Of a DNA stretch of 13,110 nucleotides, positions 1-5,667 are shown piece after piece. Source of the stretch: Planctomycetota bacterium (GTDB taxonomy: Bacteria; Planctomycetota; Phycisphaerae; Sedimentisphaerales; Anaerobacaceae); assembly GCA_017885385.1 (NCBI GenBank), contig JAFNGF010000285.1:440-13549 (forward strand), written 5' to 3'. Both the position numbers and the translations under genes were made by a program. Each line of letters starts with the position of its first letter. Position 1 is the stretch's first letter. The notes under the pieces are model-generated. The model was not told the origin of the DNA. It did no database searches and saw only the letters and a program-made list of their open reading frames with translations.

Positions 1-2
1 AG

Positions 3-1682
3 ATTAATGGCAAGAAAGTCCTGATCAAAGCAGGCGGATGGACGGACGAATTGTTCCTCGCCGATACGCCGGAGAGCATCGATGCCCAGCTGAGATATGT
101 CAAACATATTAATCTAAACAGTATCCGCCTGGAAGGCATCTGGGGCAAAGACCACACGCTATATGATTTATGCGACCGGTACGGCATATTGATAATGGTC
201 GGCTGGAGTTGTCAGTGGGAGCATGAACAGTATCTGGGTAAATCGGTCGACCCGCGCTACGGCGGCGTGATTTCGCCGGAAGACATCGAGCTTGTCAGCA
301 AATCCTGGCAAGACCAGGTACTCTGGCTGAGAAACCACCCCAGCATATATGTGTGGGCCGTCGCCAGTGACAAGGTCCCCAAGCCCGAGCTGGAGAAAAA
401 ATATATCGAGACGTTTAGAAAATACGATCCCACCCGTCCCTATCTCTCATCAGCGGGCGGCATTGGAAGCGAACAGAAGGTCATCGGCTCCGAGGCGGTT
501 GTCAGTGACATCAGCGGTGCTTCCGGTGTCAAGATGCTCGGCCCTTACGATTACACGCCGCCTGTTTATTGGTACACGGACAGAACCCGCGGTGGTGCGT
601 ACGGCTTCAACACGGAGACCTCGCCAGGGGCGATTGTTCCGCCGCTTGAGAGCATTAAGAAAATGATTCCACAGGATCACCTTTGGCCCATAGACGAATA
701 CTGGCAGTTTCACTGCGGCCTGAACGAATTTAACACTCTGGACCGGTACGAAGAGGCTATAAACCGGCGCTACGGCCGGGCAGATGGTGTGGAAGAATTT
801 GCCAGAAAAGCGCAGCTTTTGAATTACGAATTGACTCGACCTATGTTCGAAGCCTTTCGGGTCAATAGACCCATGGCAACCGGAATTGTCCAATGGATGC
901 TAAATTCAGCCTGGCCAAAGATGTACTGGCAGCTCTTCGACAAGTACCTGATGCCTACAGGGGCGTTTTACGCCACGAAAAAAGCGTGCCAGCCCTTGCA
1001 CATGGTTTATAACTATGGAGATCGCAGCGTTTACGCCATAAATGACAAGCTCGTGAGCTTCGAGAATTTGCGAGCCAAAGTTCGAGTTCTCGATATAGAT
1101 TCTAATGAGGTTTTCGCCAGGACTCTCGATATCAGTCTGCAACAAGAGTCTTCGCAGAGAATCCTGGAACTGCCTGAATTTAAAGATATAAGCACAACGT
1201 ACTTTCTTGCTCTGAGACTTTATGACCGGAACAAGGTAGAATTGGCAAACCCCGGCCTGAGCAGGGGCGAAGGCAATTTCTACTGGTTGTCCACGAAGCC
1301 CGATGTTCTTGACTATCCGCCGGGGCGGACCAAAGTCGAGCCCTGGCCCTATTACACGCCCAGTAAGGAATATGCCGACTTTACACTGCTGAACAGTATG
1401 CCGCCTGCCAAAGTCAATATAGAGCATCGCTTCGATAAGGTCGGCGAGGACCAACAGGTCGTCGTCAAACTTCAGAACGTGAGTAATTACCTGGCTTTTT
1501 TTATCGAGTTCGGCGTCTTGGGGAAAAGTAGTGGCCAAACGATCTTGCCTGTTTTCTGGCAGGACAATTACATTAGCTTGCTGCCGGGCGAAACCAGATA
1601 CCTTAAGGCGACATTTGGCCCTTGCGATGATGAGCCTGTGCTGACTGTTAATGGATGGAATTTGTCAGAACGTTCTGGATGA
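3..1682 (+). CDS. exo-beta-D-glucosaminidase, GH2 (5' end outside window)
   Basis: Predicted to remove glucosamine from the non-reducing ends of chitosan oligomers (the CsxA-type GH2 subfamily). The frame is open from base 3, so the true start lies upstream; the family is usually about 900 residues or more, so the N-terminal sugar-binding and first Ig domains are missing. Visible here are the GH2 barrel (INGKKVLIKAGGW, then NSIRLEGIWG), the acid/base segment NHPSIYVWAVASD and the nucleophile segment FNTETSPG. The subfamily uses Asp rather than Glu as acid/base; the matching codons are Asp at 369-371 and Glu at 615-617. WMLNSAWPKMYWQLFD follows, and the C-terminal Ig-like domain contains NFYWLSTKPDVLDY. 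This last domain and the Asp favour glucosaminidase over the related GH2 endo-beta-mannosidases. It is convergent with the next gene, with 54 bases between the stops. No repeat insertion was seen in it. Confidence 0.88.
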   Translation: MNGKKVLIKAGGWTDELFLADTPESIDAQLRYVKHINLNSIRLEGIWGKDHTLYDLCDRYGILIMVGWSCQWEHEQYLGKSVDPRYGGVISPEDIELVSKSWQDQVLWLRNHPSIYVWAVASDKVPKPELEKKYIETFRKYDPTRPYLSSAGGIGSEQKVIGSEAVVSDISGASGVKMLGPYDYTPPVYWYTDRTRGGAYGFNTETSPGAIVPPLESIKKMIPQDHLWPIDEYWQFHCGLNEFNTLDRYEEAINRRYGRADGVEEFARKAQLLNYELTRPMFEAFRVNRPMATGIVQWMLNSAWPKMYWQLFDKYLMPTGAFYATKKACQPLHMVYNYGDRSVYAINDKLVSFENLRAKVRVLDIDSNEVFARTLDISLQQESSQRILELPEFKDISTTYFLALRLYDRNKVELANPGLSRGEGNFYWLSTKPDVLDYPPGRTKVEPWPYYTPSKEYADFTLLNSMPPAKVNIEHRFDKVGEDQQVVVKLQNVSNYLAFFIEFGVLGKSSGQTILPVFWQDNYISLLPGETRYLKATFGPCDDEPVLTVNGWNLSERSG

Positions 1683-1706
1683 GCTTGCGCTGTGGTAAGT
1701 GGTAGG

Positions 1707-1722
1707 ATGGACTTCAGCCCAT
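1707..1722 (-). terminator. weak hairpin between convergent genes
   Basis: In the 54-base spacer between the two convergent stops, the minus strand reads atgggc, tgaa, gtccat. This gives a 6-bp stem with one G-U pair and a 4-base loop. No run of T follows on either strand, so at most it is a weak or factor-assisted end signal for the minus-strand operon. It could instead be an eroded dispersed repeat. Confidence 0.25.
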
Positions 1723-1736
1723 GCAGTCTATTCCGT

Positions 1737-3983
1737 CTATTGAATTCTTTTGAGATATCTTCCCATCCAGTAGGGCAAAAGGAATATGTCGCCGCTATAT
1801 TCCTGGCGTCCATCATCGCCGCCGTCTAAGTTGAAAGCATTGTTATTATGTTTGCTCATCGGGCGCTCATCGCCCGGCAGGACTTTCTGTGTGGTTTGTT
1901 GGCGGAAATTGAGGTCCAGAAAGTCCAAATCTTTACGATGGCTGTTTCTTATAGCCCAGCCGATAGTGTCCAACGGAAACTCTTGTAATGTCCTTATGTT
2001 TTCGTCCAAATCGAAGCCTGCGGTGAGCGCAGTCGAACCGTCGGCGGCTCCCGTGGCGGCGTAAATGAAATTCCACAGCGGATTTTTCTCCGGGCGTTCA
2101 GTCTGCCAATGGTCCTTGATAGCCTGGCGATATTTTTCACGCAGGTCGTCCGAAAAAGCATATTTGTACAAATTCCAGTAGGATAAAAAAGCCAGCTCGT
2201 CATCAGAATGATTCCATTCGGTGGTCAAATTGATGCCGGGGACGCGAGCCAGTTTTGTTATGGGGGTCATAATGTTTTCCAAGTAGCCGTGCTTTTGCAG
2301 CAACTGGAGGGCCTTGTCTTTATAAATTTGCTTGCCCGTGAAATGATATGCGGCCTGTAGAAATGAAATAATCTCAATAGAGTTGAGTCTGCGGTCGCCG
2401 ACCTCTGGGGGAAACTGATTGACATAATCCGGATTCCACTTGCCCCAGAGAGTAGGCTTGCCGTCGTAGTCGATAAGGTACAAGTCATTTCGCACGATGT
2501 GGCTCATGATTCTATCCATCAGGCCAATTGCCCGCTGACGCCACTTTTGGTCCGGGATTATTTCTGCAAAGATAGTGTAGGCGAAGAAGTGCCCCACGAT
2601 TTCATCGCTGCTGGTTGTGCCTTTCCAGGCCCAGCTTCCATCGTTGCTGGTGTGCCAGCGGGGCTTGTCCGCCACTTGATAGCCGGTGCGTTCAAAGGAT
2701 CGGGCCGGAAAACCATCCAGAGGATTAATTTGTTCCAGGCGCTCCATCGCCTCAAACGACTCATAGCAATTCTGCAGAGCCTCCTGCGACTTGGTGACAG
2801 CATATCGGAAAAGCTCTCCCGCCAAATACATGGCCGTCCACAAGCCGTCGTTATCCTCGTCAACCAGTGTCCCTGTTGACAGGTCGCCGGGCTTATCCAT
2901 TACAAAGGCGCTGTTTAAGCCGTAGCGTATGTGGCGTTGCCGCGTAAGCCGGTCAAAATGAGCTGCCTTTTCCTGAAGGGTCATCATTTTGAAGTGGATA
3001 ATGCTCAGGCCCTGTTCAGAAAGAATCAGAACAGAACCATTTGGACCTTGGCAAATATCAACGACATTGTCGTCCACGAGCCAGCGTTTCGAGGCATAAT
3101 AATCTATTTGGTCATCGCCGTGCAAAGCAAACGCCCCCTTGGGCGTTCCAAACCAGATCGTGGCACGGCCATCCCCTCGACTTCGCTCGGGAGAGGCCTG
3201 GCCGTGGCTCCACGGGCTGGAAGCCCGTGCCACCTTGATGCAACGTATATCCGTCCAGGGCAGTCTTCTCTGCGGAGCAGATTGCTGAGCAAAGGCGCCT
3301 GCATCCAGTTCGATATATCCATCTGTCGTGCCGACAACGACGTGTCCGTCGCTTGTCAGCTCCAGGCAACTAAGATTCTGACCTCTGAAGACTGTGGCAA
3401 CTTTCTTTCCTGGCGAGCAGGCATCGAGCTGGCGGTCGGATAGCAGAAGGAATCGATGGTGCTGCCGGTCAAAGCAAATCTGTTTTATCTGTATTTGGTT
3501 CATCTGCTGCCTGTCGGTGCAGTTACCCTGGCGGAAATAGGCGATGGAGTCTTCTGCTGCGACCAGAAAATCGAAATCACCTGTCATCTTGAATGATTTA
3601 ACGTCAAGCATCTGGTCCGGCACAGAAAATCGCCCCGCCCAGGCGTTGCTGAAGACGACCTTGTCAGTCAGATAAACAAATTGATTGTCAAAAGTGTCCA
3701 GGTCTTTTATTCTCATATCGAGCATAGACCTGTAGCGGCGATCCGCTACCAACTTTCCGTTGTGAACCTGCAAAAGTCCCGTCTCCGACAGAACCTGGAT
3801 GCGGCCATTTCTATCGGACCTCACCTTGATTAGTCTGGCGCCGGCCAGCTCCTCGGAAAGAGGAATCTTCTCCGTGTAGTCCTGCAAGAAAGGATGGTCA
3901 ACATACAAGGGCTGCATCTCTGTGGAGAAAACAGGCCATGTCATGCAAAGCAAAACGCAAAGTACTCCATATCGTACGCTCAT
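1737..3983 (-). CDS. secreted beta-propeller plus alpha-helical toroid protein
   Basis: 748 residues. Residues 1-20 form a signal peptide (hydrophobic VLCVLLCMTWPVFS, then TEMQ), so it acts outside the cytoplasm. Residues about 45-330 show repeated propeller-like blades (HVVVGTTDGYIEL, TIWFGTPKGAFAL, SVLILSEQGLSII), as in the sensor propellers of hybrid regulators. Residues about 335-748 look all-helical with aromatic and acidic stretches (DEDNDGLWTAMYLAGELFRY, DGSWAWKGTTSSDEIVGHFF), like the (alpha/alpha) toroids of glycosidases and lyases; the family is not named with confidence. It is last in a three-gene operon; its AGGTGA ribosome site (3988-3993) overlaps the stop of the gene before it. 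A 74-base repeat supplies residues 250-274, and an eroded repeat probably supplies GSTALTAGF near residues 649-657. The likely role is glycan binding or cleavage; the activity is unknown. Confidence 0.8.
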   Translation of the reverse strand: MSVRYGVLCVLLCMTWPVFSTEMQPLYVDHPFLQDYTEKIPLSEELAGARLIKVRSDRNGRIQVLSETGLLQVHNGKLVADRRYRSMLDMRIKDLDTFDNQFVYLTDKVVFSNAWAGRFSVPDQMLDVKSFKMTGDFDFLVAAEDSIAYFRQGNCTDRQQMNQIQIKQICFDRQHHRFLLLSDRQLDACSPGKKVATVFRGQNLSCLELTSDGHVVVGTTDGYIELDAGAFAQQSAPQRRLPWTDIRCIKVARASSPWSHGQASPERSRGDGRATIWFGTPKGAFALHGDDQIDYYASKRWLVDDNVVDICQGPNGSVLILSEQGLSIIHFKMMTLQEKAAHFDRLTRQRHIRYGLNSAFVMDKPGDLSTGTLVDEDNDGLWTAMYLAGELFRYAVTKSQEALQNCYESFEAMERLEQINPLDGFPARSFERTGYQVADKPRWHTSNDGSWAWKGTTSSDEIVGHFFAYTIFAEIIPDQKWRQRAIGLMDRIMSHIVRNDLYLIDYDGKPTLWGKWNPDYVNQFPPEVGDRRLNSIEIISFLQAAYHFTGKQIYKDKALQLLQKHGYLENIMTPITKLARVPGINLTTEWNHSDDELAFLSYWNLYKYAFSDDLREKYRQAIKDHWQTERPEKNPLWNFIYAATGAADGSTALTAGFDLDENIRTLQEFPLDTIGWAIRNSHRKDLDFLDLNFRQQTTQKVLPGDERPMSKHNNNAFNLDGGDDGRQEYSGDIFLLPYWMGRYLKRIQ
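2014..2040 (-). repeat. eroded family-2 palindromic repeat inside a gene
   Basis: The plus strand contains tgagcgcagtcgaa preceded by aagcctg. This matches the widespread gcctgtcctgagcg-agtcgaagga type of dispersed repeat (recalled consensus) with a few changes. It is translated on the minus strand as GSTALTAGF, in a place where related proteins, as I recall them, have only a short turn before FDLDE. It reads in frame. Confidence 0.45.
3160..3233 (-). repeat. 50-bp twin-hairpin element, copy A, enlarged to 74 bp
   Basis: Same layout as the copies at 4688-4737 and 10156-10205. There is an outer stem gtgg/ccac, a first hairpin with arms cacggcca and tggccgtg, a linker gctc, and a second hairpin with arms cacgggct and agcccgtg around loop gga. 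Here the first loop is 27 bases instead of 3, because a family-2 repeat lies in it. The minus-strand gene reads through it as VARASSPWSHGQ followed by ASPERSRGDGRAT, between CIK and IWFGTPKGA. Confidence 0.85.
3173..3196 (+). repeat. family-2 repeat nested in the loop of copy A
   Basis: This 24-base segment is the extra sequence relative to the 50-bp copies. It contains cccctcgacttcgctcggg, identical over 19 bases to the repeat at 4196-4220. Being 24 bases long, it keeps the reading frame and adds eight residues (ASPERSRG region). Confidence 0.75.
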
Positions 3984-3987
3984 AATG

Positions 3988-3993
3988 TCACCT
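3988..3993 (-). promoter_or_regulatory. ribosome binding site overlapping a stop codon
   Basis: The minus strand reads AGGTGA, then CATT, then ATG at 3983. The TGA inside this site is the stop codon of the membrane-protein gene, so ribosomes finishing that gene are placed on the next start. This supports the start chosen for the propeller/toroid gene. Confidence 0.65.
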
Positions 3994-5667
3994 GTGGTTT
4001 GTCCTCATAAAGCGAAGGTGGCTTCCGAACAAAGGCTCATTATGTGACGCGACAGTCAGATACGCCAAAAGTAAAACAAACAGCGGGACCAACAACAATG
4101 CTACCCAGTATTTTAAGCCGGGCTTCCAGGCTTGTCCCGAGCCCTGGCGAGGGAACTGCCCGCGAAAACTGCGACACGCTAAACCTGGGGGTAGACCCCT
4201 CGACTTCGCTCGGGGCAAGGATGCCGGCAATTCTGATGCCGCCAGAGGTCCGGCCTGTCCGGATAGAGACAGCACAATTATTGAGCAGATCCCGCCGGTG
4301 ATCCAGAACGTAGTGTGCACAAAGAACACTCCTTTAGTGGCCATGCCCGGGAACGCCTGCAGCAGGGCGCCAATAATTGGAATCCACAGAAGCATCATAA
4401 ATAAAAGCTGTGCCCGGCCAAACGAGCTCGAAGGCGCAAGCGGCAGACTCTGGCGGCGATAACGAACAATGGCTATCACCACCATAGCCGAAAGGCAGAC
4501 GGCGACCAGTAAGAACCACCATTCTGTGCCGATGCCGAAAAGCTGCTCCGGGATGTGTTGGCCTTTGTACCAATTGCGGACATTTTTGAACAAGTTGCTC
4601 CACATCATCACCAGCAACAAAAACAATAGTCCCACTGTGTTTAGGTTTCGAGTGTTTTGGTCTTCTCCCGCCGGCGTCAGCCTGATTGTGGCACGGGCTT
4701 CCAGCCCGTGGATCCACGGCCAGGATGGCCGTGCCACCCGCAGAAAAGCCAGACCTACGCCCAGGCCCATAATCAGTCCGAACAGCTGCTCCATCCATTT
4801 CCAATAGTCCAGGCCTTGCAGTGCTTCGTAGTGACCAATGGGACCCCATTGGGCCCGGCCAAGCATGTTGATAAAATCGCCGGCAGCGAAACCGATGCCC
4901 CCAGCTAGGAAACCGTAAAGAGCTAGCGCGAAGGCTGCGTGATCCTTTTGTTTGTATAGGTACGCCAGTAGTGCTGCGAACAAACCAACGCAGCCCGCCC
5001 AATTGTCGCTTCGAGGCGGGGTCATGTGTAGCCCTAATAAGCCGGTCAAGATTAGGTATCCCGCCCACCATCCGCCGGCAAGGGCTGCAATCAGCGCGCA
5101 GGCCGGCCGCGCACGTGGAACTATAAGTGCATATATCCCGGCCACGAGCAATGCCGATAATGCCGCAAACCAATCGGTGTCATTGGCGTACCAAATCTGG
5201 ACCATCCACGCGGTCAAGCCGGTCAGGTCCATGCTTACTCTTACCAGCCAAAATACAACCAGTGGGCCGGCGAAACGTTCAAGGTACGAGCGGGGCTGCG
5301 TCACGCTCAGCGCCAGTATTGCTGAACCGATGCCTGCCCAAAGTCCGCCGATCAGGAATAGACACCCATAGCCGTAAGTGACATCCAACAGTGACGAACA
5401 TGCGGTGTAGCCGGTAATTTGCCCGTAGCTGATCTGTCCCCCGAACGCCCAGCCGATTGCCCCGCACATCGCCATTATTGTAGAGCGCCGCCACCAGTCG
5501 GCCCTTCCGGATGCCAGGCAGATAGCCAGTCCCAGCAGCGCACCCGGTATCATTGCGCCGGCTTCATGCCCATAATCTCCGCGGATGCCCCATCCCACCG
5601 ACATGGCCAAAGCTGACAATATGACGCCCGCCCCAGCATAGCACCTCAAATTTGGGATTTTGGCCAT
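3988..5667 (-). CDS. polytopic membrane protein of unknown function
   Basis: 559 residues with about 13-14 hydrophobic segments, so an inner-membrane protein. The N-terminal block SVGWGIRGDYGHEAGAMIPG is rich in Gly and charged residues and looks like the family's signature; I recall related hypothetical proteins in planctomycetes but no known function. It is the middle gene of an operon. Its ATG (5667-5665) directly follows the TGA of the GH95-like gene, with GGGAGG as ribosome site at 5672-5677; its own TGA lies 4 bases before the next ATG. This coupling suggests a shared role, perhaps uptake or transfer of a glycan product (inference). Two stretches look foreign: residues 311-327 (VARPSWPWIHGLEARAT) come from the twin-hairpin repeat, and residues about 471-518 are a loop rich in repeat-derived peptide just before the last membrane segment. 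The hydrophobic core appears intact, so it may still work. Confidence 0.8.
   Translation of the reverse strand: MAKIPNLRCYAGAGVILSALAMSVGWGIRGDYGHEAGAMIPGALLGLAICLASGRADWWRRSTIMAMCGAIGWAFGGQISYGQITGYTACSSLLDVTYGYGCLFLIGGLWAGIGSAILALSVTQPRSYLERFAGPLVVFWLVRVSMDLTGLTAWMVQIWYANDTDWFAALSALLVAGIYALIVPRARPACALIAALAGGWWAGYLILTGLLGLHMTPPRSDNWAGCVGLFAALLAYLYKQKDHAAFALALYGFLAGGIGFAAGDFINMLGRAQWGPIGHYEALQGLDYWKWMEQLFGLIMGLGVGLAFLRVARPSWPWIHGLEARATIRLTPAGEDQNTRNLNTVGLLFLLLVMMWSNLFKNVRNWYKGQHIPEQLFGIGTEWWFLLVAVCLSAMVVIAIVRYRRQSLPLAPSSSFGRAQLLFMMLLWIPIIGALLQAFPGMATKGVFFVHTTFWITGGICSIIVLSLSGQAGPLAASELPASLPRAKSRGLPPGLACRSFRGQFPRQGSGQAWKPGLKYWVALLLVPLFVLLLAYLTVASHNEPLFGSHLRFMRTNHR
4130..4154 (-). repeat. family-2 repeat variant inside membrane-protein gene
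   Basis: The plus strand has gcttgtcccgag and then ccctggcgaggga, a variant of the family-2 repeat (recalled common form gcttgtcccgagcg-agtcgaggga). It encodes FPRQGSGQAW on the minus strand, in the extra loop before the last membrane segment. Confidence 0.5.
4196..4220 (-). repeat. family-2 repeat inside membrane-protein gene
   Basis: Begins cccctcgacttcgctcggg and ends gcaagg. It shares 19 identical bases with the nested repeat at 3173-3196, but is read in a different frame (LPRAKSRG here, SPERSRG there). Using one repeat in two frames argues for insertion rather than for conserved protein sequence. Confidence 0.75.
4688..4737 (-). repeat. 50-bp twin-hairpin element, copy B (opposite orientation)
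   Basis: The plus strand begins gtggcacgggcttccagccc and ends ggccgtgccac. It is the reverse complement of the form at 10156-10205 apart from the 4-base linker (gatc). The minus-strand gene reads through it as VARPSWPWIHGLEARAT, between a membrane segment (GLGVGLAFLR) and a short hydrophilic stretch before the next one. Confidence 0.88.

Noticed and set aside
906..1538. Minus-strand open frame of 210 residues opposite the GH2 gene
   Set aside because: The plus strand has clear GH2 motifs throughout; the opposite frame shows no recognisable domain.
4657..4908. Plus-strand open frame with a GFQPVDPRPGWPCH peptide
   Set aside because: The peptide is just the twin-hairpin repeat read in another frame; it appears in many false open frames.
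4334..5173. Long minus-strand open frame (279 residues) in the membrane-protein region
   Set aside because: It overlaps the real gene in another frame, has Arg/Pro-rich low-quality sequence and lacks hydrophobic order; the overlapping frame has the ribosome site and membrane segments.
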